From the NCBI RefSeq assembly GCF_030232265.1, contig NZ_JASPJK010000002.1:248001-312000 (forward strand): DNA of 64,000 nt, read 5' to 3'. The notes beneath the pieces are model-generated. The model was not told where the DNA came from. It was given only the letters and a program-made list of their open reading frames with translations, and searched no databases. Below are positions 27,320 through 36,930 of the stretch, piece by piece (the stretch's first letter is position 1; each line of letters starts with the position of its first letter). The DNA comes from Corynebacterium sp. MSK041 (GTDB lineage: Bacteria > Actinomycetota > Actinomycetes > Mycobacteriales > Mycobacteriaceae). The position numbers were made by a program, and so were the translations under genes.

Positions 27320-28110
27320 TGGATATTCCGGGGATCCGCCATCGTGGAGTGGGCCTGCACGATGTACTCCACCGCCTCATCCACCGAATCTGTGACTAGG
27401 AAGAGCTGATCATCGCCGTCCGAGATGAGTCCACGGCCGAGCAGCTGTGAACGGATCCAATCCACCAGACCACCCCAGAATTCAGTGCCGAGGAGGACGA
27501 TGGGGAAATTAGTCACCTTGCCCGTCTGGACCATGCACAGGATCTCAAAAACCTCATCCATTGTGCCGAATCCACCCGGCAGCGACACGAAGGCCTGGGA
27601 GTACTTGAGGAACATGGTCTTGCGCGCAAAAAAGTAGCGGAAGTTCAGCCCCAGATCGACCCACTCGTTGAGCCCTTGCTCAAACGGCAGTTCAATGCCC
27701 AGGCCTACCGACGTCCCTCCTGCGTCATGCGCCCCACGGTTCGGCCCCTCCATGAGGCCAGGACCGCCACCGGTGATCACGGCGTAGCCCGCCTCAACCA
27801 ATGCCGTGCCGAGCTGGCGGGCTTGCTCATACTCCGGGGTCCCCTCGCCCAGGCGTGCGGAACCGAACACGGTGACTGCCCAATCCAGATCATGCAGCGC
27901 ATCAAAACCAGCGATGAACTCTGAGGTAATGCGCATCACGCGCCACGGATCAGCGTGCTTCCAATCATGGTCAGCGCGACCCATCTCCAGCAGACGCTGG
28001 TCATAGGTGGACGGGTCGAACCCGTCCCTATCGCGCGCCAAAATGGGGCCACGAAGCGTGCGGTCACGGCCAGGGCCGGAAGACTGACGGGGAGTTTTGT
28101 GTGGAGCCAC
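27316..28110 (-). CDS. LOG family protein (Rossmann-fold nucleotide-binding)
   Basis: This 264-residue protein has the family signatures 'GGGPGLMEGPNRGA' and 'PGGFGTMDE' (the catalytic PGGxGTxxE). LOG enzymes release free cytokinin bases by cutting nucleoside 5'-monophosphates; many bacterial members are annotated only as AMP-like ribohydrolases or 'TIGR00730'. The mycobacterial counterpart is Rv1205. It starts with GTG at 28110. It is the first gene of the coupled LOG-folP2-gpgS-DivIVA-DUF3117 run. Confidence 0.93.
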   Translation of the reverse strand: MAPHKTPRQSSGPGRDRTLRGPILARDRDGFDPSTYDQRLLEMGRADHDWKHADPWRVMRITSEFIAGFDALHDLDWAVTVFGSARLGEGTPEYEQARQLGTALVEAGYAVITGGGPGLMEGPNRGAHDAGGTSVGLGIELPFEQGLNEWVDLGLNFRYFFARKTMFLKYSQAFVSLPGGFGTMDEVFEILCMVQTGKVTNFPIVLLGTEFWGGLVDWIRSQLLGRGLISDGDDQLFLVTDSVDEAVEYIVQAHSTMADPRNIQ

Positions 28111-28151
28111 GGAAATTCTTCGCCTTCATACTGTCGTGCTTGTCTGTTCTC

Positions 28152-29225
28152 TTAGGCCCCGGTGAGATATGCCATCAGGGCGTTCGCAACATCCTGAATC
28201 TGTGAGACGGGGCATTGCTCGTCGATCTTATGGGCAAAACCCGGATCGCCTGGGCCAAAGTTCACAGCCGGAATACCCAGACTAGAGAAGCGGGCTACAT
28301 CCGTCCATCCGAACTTGGCGCGGTAAACGCCACCGACAGCCGCCAAAAGCCCCTGCGCAACCGGATTCTCCAGGCCGGGCAGTGCGCCGCCAACGGCGTC
28401 GTCGTAGGTCAGCTCCAAGCCTTCTTCGAGGGCCAGCACCTCCTCCAGGTGCGCCTTGGCGTCTGCCAGGCTGCGGTCGGGTGCGAAGCGGAAATTCACG
28501 GTGAGCTGCGCTTCATCGGGGATGGTGTTCGTGGCCACGCCACCTGACAGACCAACGACGTTGAGGCCTTCTCGGTACTCGCAGCCGGCGATAGTCACAG
28601 TGCGCGGCTCGTAGGCTGCGATGCGTGCCAGCACGCCTGCGAGATCATGCGCCGCATTGTGCCCCAGCCAAGCCCGCGCGGAATGCGCACGAGTGCCCCG
28701 CGCCGTGATAAAAACACGGATGCTGCCCTGGCAGCCGGCCTCAATGACGGCGCCCGATGGCTCGCCAAGCAGCGCCAAGTCCCCCGCCAAAAGCTGTGGG
28801 CAGTCGCGTTCCAGCAGCGCTAGGCCGTTGTATTGCGCGGCCACTTCCTCCGCCTCGTAGCAAATCAAGGTGAGATCAAAAGCAAGCTCATCCGCATCAC
28901 ACAGCGTGGCAAAAGCATGAATGTAGCACGCCATACCGGACTTCATGTCCACGGAACCACACCCCCACAGCACGTCCCCCTCCATGTGGTGCGGGACGTT
29001 GTCCGCCAGTGGCACCGTATCAATATGCCCCGCCAACACCACCCGCTGCGGCAGCCCCCGGTCCGTCCGCGCTACCAGCGTATTGCCGCGCCGCACGACC
29101 TCCACACCAGGCAACTCCCGCAGAGGTCCCTCAAGGGCATCGGCGAGGGCGTGTTCGTGGTGGGAGGGGGACGGGACGTCGATAAGCTGCTTGGTCAGCT
29201 CAACTGGGTCGGCGAAAATATTCAC
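28152..29225 (-). CDS. dapE: Succinyl-diaminopimelate desuccinylase
   Basis: I take the GTG at 29225 ('VNIFADPVELTKQLIDVPSPS', 357 residues) because an upstream ATG would overlap the divergent gene. It is an M20 metallopeptidase that removes succinate from N-succinyl-LL-DAP in lysine and peptidoglycan synthesis. Metal and catalytic elements: 'LAGHIDTVP' (His, Asp), 'WGCGSVDMKSG', 'CYEAEEVA' (Glu pair), 'LGEPSG', and a C-terminal 'FAHKIDEQCP' (His). It is divergent from a dapD paralogue with less than 20 bases between, so promoters overlap. The CGTCGATAAGC word falls in 'KQLIDVPS'. Confidence 0.93.
   Translation of the reverse strand: MNIFADPVELTKQLIDVPSPSHHEHALADALEGPLRELPGVEVVRRGNTLVARTDRGLPQRVVLAGHIDTVPLADNVPHHMEGDVLWGCGSVDMKSGMACYIHAFATLCDADELAFDLTLICYEAEEVAAQYNGLALLERDCPQLLAGDLALLGEPSGAVIEAGCQGSIRVFITARGTRAHSARAWLGHNAAHDLAGVLARIAAYEPRTVTIAGCEYREGLNVVGLSGGVATNTIPDEAQLTVNFRFAPDRSLADAKAHLEEVLALEEGLELTYDDAVGGALPGLENPVAQGLLAAVGGVYRAKFGWTDVARFSSLGIPAVNFGPGDPGFAHKIDEQCPVSQIQDVANALMAYLTGA
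29177..29187 (+). repeat. CGTCGATAAGC word, copy 5
   Basis: Inside dapE near its start (antisense), read CTT ATC GAC (Leu-Ile-Asp). Confidence 0.75.
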
Positions 29226-29243
29226 GCGAGCGAGCCTAGTACG

Positions 29244-30173
29244 ATGACGCATATGCCAGTTGGAGCCCGCGCATTAGGAATTGCTCACATCGCCGCCGAC
29301 GGAACCGTCCTCGATTCCTGGTTCCCCGCAGTTTCGCTTATCGACGATGCCTCCACCCCCTCCACCCGCCGCGTCAGCGCCAACGAACTTTCCCCGCGCC
29401 TGCTCAACCTCGTGGGCATGGACCGGGACAGGCACGTCGAAGTGGTTCCCATCCTCACCGAAATCGCCGACCTAGACGCCCCTGCGATTGATGCTTTCGA
29501 CGTCTACCTGCGCCTCCACCTGCTCTCCCACCGCAAAGTACGGCCACTGGAGATCAACATGACGGACGCACTGGACCTGCTCGTGCCCGTCGCGTGGACC
29601 AACAAGGGCCCGTGCCTGCCCGATGATTTTGAATTCGTGCGCACAAACCTGCGCTCCCGCGGAACGATCCACGTGTACAGCATCGAACGGCTGCCCCGCA
29701 TGGTGGACTACGTGGTGCCCACCGGTGTCACTATTGCGGAGGCTGAACGCGTCCGCCTGGGCGCTTACCTCGCGGAAGGCACCACCGTCGTGCGCGAAGG
29801 CTACGTCTCCTACAACGCCGGCACTCTCGGGCCAGTGCGGGTAGAAGGCACCATCTCCTCCTTCGTCGTCGTCGGCGCGCACAGCACTCTCGAACGTGGC
29901 AGTGCGCTGATGGCCACCCGCACCACCGATCTTGGTCGCGCACCCATGCGCATCGGCGACAACTGCTACTTCCACCCCACCGCCAGCATCAACGGCATCA
30001 GCTTGGGCAACAACTGCAGCGTTGGTGCCGGCGTCATCCTGGAACCACAGACTCCCATCTTCGACCCCACGACAGGCAATGATTTCCCCGCTGCCAACAT
30101 CGCCGGTTCGGACAACGTGAGCATCCAGAACGAGCCGTATTCCACTATCCCCGTTCTTCGCTGGCGCACCTAG
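29244..30173 (+). CDS. dapD2: DapD-like tetrahydrodipicolinate N-succinyltransferase paralogue
   Basis: From the ATG at 29244 the product has 309 residues (a second ATG at 29253 is possible). It is a left-handed beta-helix acyltransferase homologous to the DapD encoded at 32992. '[17 protein letters not shown]', 'MVDYVVPTGV', and 'EGTTVVREGYVSYNAGTLGPVRVEG' are conserved, including the helix Glu and Asn. The region after it differs: where DapD reads '[16 protein letters not shown]' this one reads 'ERGSALMATRTTDLGRA', so the substrate may differ. It heads a plus-strand run with two permeases and DapD. Confidence 0.85.
   Translation: MTHMPVGARALGIAHIAADGTVLDSWFPAVSLIDDASTPSTRRVSANELSPRLLNLVGMDRDRHVEVVPILTEIADLDAPAIDAFDVYLRLHLLSHRKVRPLEINMTDALDLLVPVAWTNKGPCLPDDFEFVRTNLRSRGTIHVYSIERLPRMVDYVVPTGVTIAEAERVRLGAYLAEGTTVVREGYVSYNAGTLGPVRVEGTISSFVVVGAHSTLERGSALMATRTTDLGRAPMRIGDNCYFHPTASINGISLGNNCSVGAGVILEPQTPIFDPTTGNDFPAANIAGSDNVSIQNEPYSTIPVLRWRT
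29336..29346 (-). repeat. CGTCGATAAGC word, copy 6
   Basis: Inside the dapD paralogue, read TCG CTT ATC GAC GAT; only about 150 bases from copy 5 and in the opposite orientation. Confidence 0.75.
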
Positions 30174-30242
30174 GGCACCCACAACACTGCTAAACCGGAG
30201 CACAATGTCAGCTTCTGCGCAGCGAGGTTTAAAGTGTTGGAC

Positions 30243-31634
30243 ATGTCGACACCTATTTCCCCCGTCGCCGATTCCACCGCCCTTGCTCGCGGTCTGAAAA
30301 CGCGCCACCTCACCATGATGGGCCTCGGCTCAGCCATCGGTGCCGGACTCTTCCTCGGCACCGGCGTTGGCATCGCCGCTGCGGGCCCCGCCGTCCTCCT
30401 TGCCTACATCGTCGCTGGCTTCATCACCGTGTGCTTCATGCAGATGCTCGCGGAGATGGTTGCCGCACGCCCCTCCTCCGGCACCTTCTCCATCTACGCT
30501 GAGCAGGCCTTTGGCCGCTGGGCCGGCTTCGCCATTGGCTGGCTGTACTGGTTCATGATGATCATGATCATGGCCGTTGAAATCACCGGTGCCTCCGCTA
30601 TCGTCGCCCACTGGTTTGGCATCTCCCCGTGGATTCCGGCGCTGGCTGCCATTGCTGTCTTCACCGTGATCAACTTCGCAGCGGTGAAGAACTTCGGCGA
30701 ATTCGAATTCTGGTTCGCGCTGATCAAGGTGCTCGTCATTGTTGCCTTCCTAGCCATCGGCGCGGCACTGTGGCTCGGCCTGCTGCCATCGGGGGGCTTC
30801 GTTGGCCTGACCAACGTCAGCGAAGTCGGCTTCATGCCAAACGGCTGGGCCGGTGTGGCTACCGCGCTTTTGGCTGTGGCATTCGCCTTCGGCGGAATTG
30901 AGCTTGTCACCGTTGCTGCCGCTGAATCCGAAAACCCAGAGGCCGGCGTGCACTCCGCGATCCGCTCCATCATCTGGCGTATCTCCGTGTTCTACATCGG
31001 CTCCGTCCTCCTGATCATTCTGCTACTGCCCTTCGACCAGATCGGTGGCGCCGACTCTGCCGCTGAATCCCCCTTCACCGCCGTCCTGGAGATGGCCAAC
31101 ATTCCGGGTGCTGTGGGCATCATGGAAGCCGTCATCGTCGTGGCGCTGCTGTCTGCCTGCAACACGCAGATCTACGGTTCCTCCCGCTTCCTGCAGAACC
31201 TCGCCGTGCGTGGGGACGCCCCCACGGCCTTCGCCCAGACCGATAACCGCGGTGTTCCCGTCCGCGCCGTCGTCGTGTCCGTGTTCTTCGGATTCGTCGC
31301 CGTGGCACTCCAGTACTGGAACCCGCCGGGGCTGCTCGCCTTCCTGCTCAACGCTGTCGGTGGCTGCCTCATCGTGCTGTGGATCGCCGTTGCACTGTCG
31401 TTTGTGCGCCTGCACCCGAAACTCGTCGACAATGGCGAAATCACCGATGTCCGCATGTGGGCACCCAATGTCCTCCCCTGGATCATGATTGCGCTTACCG
31501 CCGGTGTCATCCTGCTGATGCTCTCCGATCCGGACGGGCGTTTCCAGATGTTCGCCGTTGCCGTCGTCGTCGGTGTCATCACTCTCGCCGGTCTCCTGTG
31601 GACGCGTAAGCCGGAAGGGACGACTGCGGGTTAA
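30243..31634 (+). CDS. Amino-acid permease (APC family), first of a tandem pair
   Basis: This predicted protein of about 463 residues has 12 hydrophobic helices. 'MMGLGSAIGAGLFLGTG' in helix 1 and 'AESENPEAGVHSAIRSIIWRISVFYIGS' are typical of amino-acid transporters of the AAT group (AroP/GabP/CycA type). It starts at the ATG at 30243 (a GTG at 30234 is in frame). It shares most of its sequence with the gene that begins on its stop codon. Substrate is not predictable; the neighbouring DapD genes suggest an amino acid of the lysine/DAP branch, as an inference. Confidence 0.9.
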   Translation: MSTPISPVADSTALARGLKTRHLTMMGLGSAIGAGLFLGTGVGIAAAGPAVLLAYIVAGFITVCFMQMLAEMVAARPSSGTFSIYAEQAFGRWAGFAIGWLYWFMMIMIMAVEITGASAIVAHWFGISPWIPALAAIAVFTVINFAAVKNFGEFEFWFALIKVLVIVAFLAIGAALWLGLLPSGGFVGLTNVSEVGFMPNGWAGVATALLAVAFAFGGIELVTVAAAESENPEAGVHSAIRSIIWRISVFYIGSVLLIILLLPFDQIGGADSAAESPFTAVLEMANIPGAVGIMEAVIVVALLSACNTQIYGSSRFLQNLAVRGDAPTAFAQTDNRGVPVRAVVVSVFFGFVAVALQYWNPPGLLAFLLNAVGGCLIVLWIAVALSFVRLHPKLVDNGEITDVRMWAPNVLPWIMIALTAGVILLMLSDPDGRFQMFAVAVVVGVITLAGLLWTRKPEGTTAG

Positions 31635-32986
31635 TGGGGGCGCAGACAAGCGAACTCGGCACCGGCCTGAAATCCCGGCACCTCACCCTCATGGGCCTAG
31701 GCACCGCAGTGGGTGCCGGCCTGTTCCTCGGCGTCGGTGTGGGCATCCGCGCGGCCGGCCCCGCGATTCTTGTTGCATACGCGATCGCCGGGCTCATCGT
31801 CATCGCTGTGATGCGCATGCTCGGCGAGATGGCGGCCGCGCACCCCTCGTCGGGGTCTTTTGCCACCTACGGGCGCATGGCTTTCGGCCACTGGGCTGGT
31901 TTCCTACTCGGCTGGCTGTATTACTTCCTGCTGATCATGGCGTGCGGTGCCGAGCTCACCGGCGCATCCGCCATGATGGCCTCTTGGTTCGACGTGCCGC
32001 AGTGGATTCCGGGACTCATCGTTGTTGTCATTCTCACCGCCGTGAACCTCGCCCAAGTCAAGGGGTTCGGCGAGTTTGAATACTGGTTCGCCATGATCAA
32101 GATCGCGGTGATCGTGGGCTTCCTCATCATCGGCGTACTCTTGTGGCTCGGCGTGCTGCCAGCGAGCGGCTTCGTTGGCTTTGACAATGTACGCGAGTCC
32201 GGCTTCGCCCCCAACGGCATCGCCGGTATCGCCGCTGGTCTTCTCGCCGTCGCGTTTGCTTTCGGCGGTATTGAGGTGGTCACCATCGCCGCCGCCGAGT
32301 CCGAGAACCCGGCCAACAACGTCAAGCGCGCCGTGAATTCCATCATCTGGCGCATCGCCGTGTTCTACCTCGGCTCCGTCGCCGTGATCACGCTGCTGCT
32401 GCCCTACGCCTCCATCGATGGCGCGGATTCCGCCGCGGACTCGCCCTTCACCGCCGTGCTCGACATGGCCAACATCCCGGGCGCCGCCGCGTTCATGGAA
32501 GTGGTCATTGTGCTCGCGCTGCTCTCCGCGTTCAACGCCCAGATCTACGGCACCTCCCGCCTCGCCTACCAGCAAGCCCTCGAAGGTGACGCCCCGAAGT
32601 GGATGGCTAAAACCAACGCCAACAATGTGCCCATGAACTCGGTGCTCATCTCCGTGTTCTTCGCCTTCCTCGCTGTGGGTCTGCAGTGGTGGAACCCGCC
32701 AGGCATGATCGACTTCATCATGTCCGCCACCGGTGGCTGCCTCATTGTCACGTGGATCATGATCACGCTCAGCTTCATCAAACTGCACCCACGCATCACC
32801 TCGTCCGCCGTCCGCGTGCGCGGCGCCACGTGGGTCCCGTGGGTCACTCTGGCCGCTTTGCTCGGGCTCACCGTGCTCATGCTTTTCGACGACTCCGCCC
32901 GCTCCCAAGTCATCTCCGTCACCATCCTGTCGGCCGTTTTGGTCGGCTTGTCGCTCCTGACGAAGAAGCGCAGCGCCCTAAAGTAG
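31634..32986 (+). CDS. Amino-acid permease (APC family), second of a tandem pair
   Basis: This 450-residue protein is a paralogue of the preceding transporter ('[33 protein letters not shown]' against 'LKTRHLTMMGLGSAIGAGLFLGTGVGIAAAGPA'). Twelve membrane helices. Its ATG shares the A of the previous TAA (TAATG at 31632-31636), so translation is coupled. Only five bases separate it from dapD. The two copies have diverged clearly, so the duplication is old. Confidence 0.9.
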   Translation: MGAQTSELGTGLKSRHLTLMGLGTAVGAGLFLGVGVGIRAAGPAILVAYAIAGLIVIAVMRMLGEMAAAHPSSGSFATYGRMAFGHWAGFLLGWLYYFLLIMACGAELTGASAMMASWFDVPQWIPGLIVVVILTAVNLAQVKGFGEFEYWFAMIKIAVIVGFLIIGVLLWLGVLPASGFVGFDNVRESGFAPNGIAGIAAGLLAVAFAFGGIEVVTIAAAESENPANNVKRAVNSIIWRIAVFYLGSVAVITLLLPYASIDGADSAADSPFTAVLDMANIPGAAAFMEVVIVLALLSAFNAQIYGTSRLAYQQALEGDAPKWMAKTNANNVPMNSVLISVFFAFLAVGLQWWNPPGMIDFIMSATGGCLIVTWIMITLSFIKLHPRITSSAVRVRGATWVPWVTLAALLGLTVLMLFDDSARSQVISVTILSAVLVGLSLLTKKRSALK

Positions 32987-32991
32987 TGGGC

Positions 32992-33936
32992 ATGACTTCC
33001 CCGACTACTGCACACGCCCGTGGCATAGCAACACTGACCTACGACGGCACCGTCCTCGACGTCTGGTACCCAGCCCCCAAGGTTGGGGAGGCGGTTAGTG
33101 CCACGGGGACACAGCGCCTCGAGGAACCTGACGCCCGTTTCGCCGCGCTGGTTGGCCCTGATGAAGAGCGCGGTGTAGCGCGCGTAGCGGTGGAAACAAC
33201 GATCGCGGATCTGACCCAGCCGGCCGTCGATGCTTACGACGTCTACCTGCGCCTCCACCTCCTCTCCCACCGCCTCATCCGCCCCCACGGCGCGAACATG
33301 GACGGCATCTTCGGCCTGTTGTCCAACGTCGTGTGGACGAATTACGGACCCTGCGCTGTCGGCGATTTTCAGATGACGCGGGGGCGACTCGCTGCGAAGG
33401 GACCGGTAGTGGTCTACTCCGTGGATAAATTCCCACGCATGGTGGATTACGTTGTGCCGTCCGGTGTGCGCATCGGCGATGCTGACCGCGTCCGCCTAGG
33501 TGCCCACCTAGCCGAAGGCACCACCGTCATGCATGAAGGCTTTGTGAACTTCAACGCCGGCACCCTCGGCGCTTCCATGGTCGAAGGTCGCATTTCTGCC
33601 GGCGTCGTTGTCGGCGATGGCACGGACATCGGCGGTGGCGCGTCCATCATGGGCACGTTGAGCGGCGGCGGAAAAGAAACCATCACCATCGGACAGCGCT
33701 GCCTGCTCGGCGCCAACGCGGGCGTGGGTATCTCGCTTGGCAACGACTGCGTTGTCGAAGCCGGCCTCTACCTCACCGCCGGCACCAAAGTCCGTCTCAG
33801 CGACGGAACAGAAGTAAAAGCCCTGGAGCTGTCCGGCAAGGATGGTCTCCTGTTCCGTCGCAATTCCCTCACCGGTGCCGTCGAAGCCACCCGCGCGAAG
33901 GCCGTGGAACTCAATGAGGAGCTGCACAAAAACTAG
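32992..33936 (+). CDS. dapD: 2,3,4,5-tetrahydropyridine-2,6-dicarboxylate N-succinyltransferase
   Basis: This 314-residue acyltransferase uses succinyl-CoA to succinylate tetrahydrodipicolinate on the way to lysine and meso-DAP. The sequence is of the actinobacterial type: '[29 protein letters not shown]', '[44 protein letters not shown]', '[25 protein letters not shown]' (hexapeptide repeats, about 150-260) and a C-terminal extension. The start ATG at 32992 lies six bases beyond the permease stop. It is the canonical copy of the two dapD genes in the window. Confidence 0.93.
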   Translation: MTSPTTAHARGIATLTYDGTVLDVWYPAPKVGEAVSATGTQRLEEPDARFAALVGPDEERGVARVAVETTIADLTQPAVDAYDVYLRLHLLSHRLIRPHGANMDGIFGLLSNVVWTNYGPCAVGDFQMTRGRLAAKGPVVVYSVDKFPRMVDYVVPSGVRIGDADRVRLGAHLAEGTTVMHEGFVNFNAGTLGASMVEGRISAGVVVGDGTDIGGGASIMGTLSGGGKETITIGQRCLLGANAGVGISLGNDCVVEAGLYLTAGTKVRLSDGTEVKALELSGKDGLLFRRNSLTGAVEATRAKAVELNEELHKN

Positions 33937-34051
33937 CCCAGCGCCCGTTTCTGTGGATAAAACGCCGTTTTGTAGACGTGTCACTACGGTTATCCACAGC
34001 CTTGCCACGTGATGCTTGCGGGGCCACTTCGCTCCGCATAGCGTCCGAGGC

Positions 34052-35155
34052 ATGACATTCGACGAACTCCTGGAGGCCCTCTCCGGCGCCGCGCTCACCG
34101 CCCTCGAGGGCTTTGACCGCGACCGTGCCATCGCCGCTGGGATGTCGCCACGCCAGGTCGCCGACCTCAGCAAAGTCCACCACGCTTACTGGGGGCCAAC
34201 GCGCACCCCGAAGCAGCAAAAGCTCGCCCGGGAAGAGGCGTTGGCGGGTGGGTTTACGGTGGAGCAGCTGGTGTTCGTCGAGAAGCGAATTGCGCATATT
34301 GAGCCCTTCGGTGAGCGTATGCGCCTGCGCCGCGCCCTCTTGACGTCGCATTGCACGTATGAGGCTTTACGACGTCGCGCCGACCGCCTCATCCCCCGCC
34401 CAAAGCCCCCGAAACCGAAGCCGCAAGTGCGATTCCACACTCCGCGCGAGGAAATGGGCGGCATGACACTGATTGCCCCGGCGCGCGATATGGCGGACTT
34501 GGAGCATGCGCTGCTCTCACACATCGATCCGGCGAAGCCGGCCGCGGAGCAGATGGTCGTCCCTCTCTTGGAGCTCTTGCGTGGCGAAGGCTCCGGGGTT
34601 CCTCCCGCGGCTCCCCGTCCGCTGGTGGTTATTCCGCTGCCGTCGTTTGTGCGCATCTTGCGGGGCGAGGGCGACGAGACTGTGCTCGGGCTTACCGACG
34701 GCACCACCATCACCGGTGCGCACTACCTGGCCAAGTACCACGGTGCCGAGCTTGAGGTAGCGCTGTTCCACCCGCAGGAAGGCGCCGTGAATCTCTACCG
34801 GACGCAGCGCTTTGCCAACCAGAAGCAGCGGGACCTAGCTAAGGCTGTGATGCCGGTGTGTCCGGTGCCTGGGTGCCGGCATGGTGCAGATAACTGCGAC
34901 ATCCACCACATCAAGGCGTGGAAACATGGTGGTGAGACGAACATTGCTAACCTCGTCCCCCTCTGCCGCTACCACAACGGCACCAATGACGACGACCCTG
35001 GTGTTGTGCGCCGCGGCCGAGTGGACACGATCGGCCCTCAACCCATCTGGCGCTCACCCAACGGGTACGCGGTGCCCAACAAACACAGCGAATGGGGCGC
35101 GTTGAACGTGCTGTTTAGACCGTTTAAACCGTTTCAACCGTTTCAATACGGATGA
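34052..35155 (+). CDS. HNH endonuclease-domain protein
   Basis: This predicted 367-residue protein starts at the ATG at 34052 ('MTFDELLEALSGAALTALEGFDRD'). A DUF222-like helical region of about 270 residues is followed by an HNH domain: 'CPVPGCRHGADNCDIHHIKAWKHGGETNIANLVPLCRYHN', with two Cys (zinc) and the His-His/Asn/His core. Such proteins are common and multi-copy in corynebacteria; the role is unknown. The last codons contain three 9-base repeats (CCGTTTMAA-like). The 3' end overlaps the converging GtrA gene by 32 bases. Confidence 0.87.
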   Translation: MTFDELLEALSGAALTALEGFDRDRAIAAGMSPRQVADLSKVHHAYWGPTRTPKQQKLAREEALAGGFTVEQLVFVEKRIAHIEPFGERMRLRRALLTSHCTYEALRRRADRLIPRPKPPKPKPQVRFHTPREEMGGMTLIAPARDMADLEHALLSHIDPAKPAAEQMVVPLLELLRGEGSGVPPAAPRPLVVIPLPSFVRILRGEGDETVLGLTDGTTITGAHYLAKYHGAELEVALFHPQEGAVNLYRTQRFANQKQRDLAKAVMPVCPVPGCRHGADNCDIHHIKAWKHGGETNIANLVPLCRYHNGTNDDDPGVVRRGRVDTIGPQPIWRSPNGYAVPNKHSEWGALNVLFRPFKPFQPFQYG

Positions 35156-35708
35156 CTTTGGGGCGCCCAAAAGTCCAGAGCTTGTTGATGATGAAGTTCA
35201 CGGGCATAGCCACCAACGTCGAGATACCTGCGGACCAGTAGAACTTGGTGCGCAGGCCGGTGGAGCCATCGAAGATGTGATCCGGCAGCGCGATCGGCGA
35301 TGTCGGGTTCATCAGCAATGTCGCCACCGTTTGGCTGACCACAAATGCCACGATGCCCGTGGTCAGGAAAGGGAAAAACCCGCGCAACCAGGACCGCTTT
35401 GGCACATTCTTAAACGTCCATGAGCGGTTCAACTGGTAATTCCAGGTGTTAGCCACGACGAAGGCGATCGTCATGATCACGTGGTACCAACGAATATTCC
35501 ACCGGGTGCCAAAGAGGTTGAAAAACACATCATTCTCATGGATGCCCCACCCGACGCTGAAACTCTTCGTGGCGATGAACACCACGAGCAGGTTCACCAG
35601 CACACCCGAGCCACCCACGATGCCGAACTTGATGAACTCGCGGGCACTATCAACGATCTTCCCCGCTTTCCTCGCTTTCCCGGGCGACGACGAAACCGCA
35701 TCCACCAT
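35124..35708 (-). CDS. GtrA-family membrane protein
   Basis: This 194-residue protein has four membrane helices and the GtrA start 'FIKFGIVGGSGVLVNLLVVFIAT'. Other typical elements are 'VANTWNYQLNRSWTFKN' and, at the end, 'PVNFIINKLWTFG'. GtrA proteins help polyprenyl-linked sugars cross the membrane; in mycolata relatives they act near arabinogalactan synthesis (Rv3789 type). The open end overlaps the HNH gene. It is separated from dapC by about 115 bases. Confidence 0.9.
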   Translation of the reverse strand: MVDAVSSSPGKARKAGKIVDSAREFIKFGIVGGSGVLVNLLVVFIATKSFSVGWGIHENDVFFNLFGTRWNIRWYHVIMTIAFVVANTWNYQLNRSWTFKNVPKRSWLRGFFPFLTTGIVAFVVSQTVATLLMNPTSPIALPDHIFDGSTGLRTKFYWSAGISTLVAMPVNFIINKLWTFGRPKVIRIETVETV

Positions 35709-35779
35709 GCATCTCTCCTCAGTCCGGGTTGTTTAAGCCGGGTTGTTTAGGGCGCGTTAAACTCCCGGCAATCTTACTC

Positions 35780-35823
35780 TGTGAGACACAGCCTGCCGAA
35801 ACCCCACGCTTGTTGGGCGTGTT
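35780..35823 (-). terminator. Possible weak terminator after dapC
   Basis: On the minus strand CACGC / GCGTG forms a short stem around CCAACAA, followed by GGGGTTT. The stem is short, so this is uncertain. Confidence 0.3.
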
Positions 35824-36927
35824 TTAGGAACCCAGGCGAGCAGCTGCGGCGGCGATGCGCTCATCGGTCGCTGTCAGGGCGATACGGACATGCTGGGCGC
35901 CGGCAGGACCGTAGAAATCACCGGGGGCAGCGAGGATGCCGCGTTCGGCGAGCCAGTCGAGGGCCTGGCGAGCATCCATGCCATCGCGGCGTGCCCAGAG
36001 GTAGAGGCCCGCATCCGAATAGTCGACGGTGAAGCCAGCCGTGGGAAGAGCTTTGAGCAACTCAAGGCGCCGCATGGCGTAGGTGGAGCGCTGCATCTCC
36101 TCATGCATGTCGGACTCCAGTGCAGCAACCATGGCGTGTTGGATCGGTCCGGGGACGATGAGGCCGGTGTGCTTGCGTACCTCCAGAAGCTCCTGCACCA
36201 GTGCCTCGTCGCCGGAGACCATGCCGCACCGGTAGGACGCCATATTGGACGTCTTAGACAGGGAGTGCAGCGCCAACAGCCCAGTGTTATCACCATCCGT
36301 CACAGACGGGTGCAGCAACGACACCGGCTCAACGGACCACCCGAGGTACAGGTAGCACTCATCGGAGGCGATGATGGCACCGGTCTCCCGCGCAAACGCG
36401 ACCCAGGCGCGCAGCTGCTCCACAGAGGCCACGGCACCGGTCGGGTTGGAGGGGGAATTGAGGAAGACGAGGGCGGTGTCGCGAGGGGCTTGGGAGGGAT
36501 CGTCGCAACGCACAACGTTGCACCCAGCAATGAGCGCGCCGACTTCGTAGGTGGGGTACGCGACCTCCGGAATCACAACGGTCTGCCCCCGCAGCCCCAG
36601 CATCGTGGGCAACCACGCCACGACTTCTTTTAGCCCGATGGTGGGCAACACAGCGTTCTCGCTCAGCCCTTCAATGCCGAAGCGACGCGTCAGCGCGGAG
36701 ACGATCGCCTCCCGCAGTTCAGGTGTACCGGTGGTCTGCGGGTACCCCGGCGCGGCTGAGTTTTCCGCCAGTGCGAGCTGGATAGGCGGCGGGACGGGGT
36801 CAACGGGCCCGCCCACGGATAGGTCCACGAGGCCGTCAGGGTGGGACGCGGCGCGCGCCTTCACGTCGGCGATGGTGTCCCACGGGAAGTCCGGCAAGAC
36901 CTGGCTGAGCGATTGGCGCGGCCCCAT
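35824..36927 (-). CDS. dapC: N-succinyl-diaminopimelate aminotransferase
   Basis: This 367-residue fold-type I PLP enzyme transaminates N-succinyl-2-amino-6-ketopimelate in lysine/DAP synthesis. Visible are 'GYPQTTGTPELREAI', 'NSPSNPTGA', 'SDECYLYLGW' and the PLP lysine in 'SLSKTSNMASYRCGM', with the Arg cluster near the C-terminus. In actinobacteria this gene follows ferredoxin, as here, three bases after its stop. It completes with dapD and dapE the succinylase branch in this window. Confidence 0.93.
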   Translation of the reverse strand: MGPRQSLSQVLPDFPWDTIADVKARAASHPDGLVDLSVGGPVDPVPPPIQLALAENSAAPGYPQTTGTPELREAIVSALTRRFGIEGLSENAVLPTIGLKEVVAWLPTMLGLRGQTVVIPEVAYPTYEVGALIAGCNVVRCDDPSQAPRDTALVFLNSPSNPTGAVASVEQLRAWVAFARETGAIIASDECYLYLGWSVEPVSLLHPSVTDGDNTGLLALHSLSKTSNMASYRCGMVSGDEALVQELLEVRKHTGLIVPGPIQHAMVAALESDMHEEMQRSTYAMRRLELLKALPTAGFTVDYSDAGLYLWARRDGMDARQALDWLAERGILAAPGDFYGPAGAQHVRIALTATDERIAAAAARLGS

Positions 36928-36930
36928 GTC

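Noticed and set aside
34052..35155. HNH gene as a homing endonuclease or group II intron protein
   Set aside because: No reverse transcriptase or intron ends; the DUF222-like N-terminus fits the common chromosomal family.
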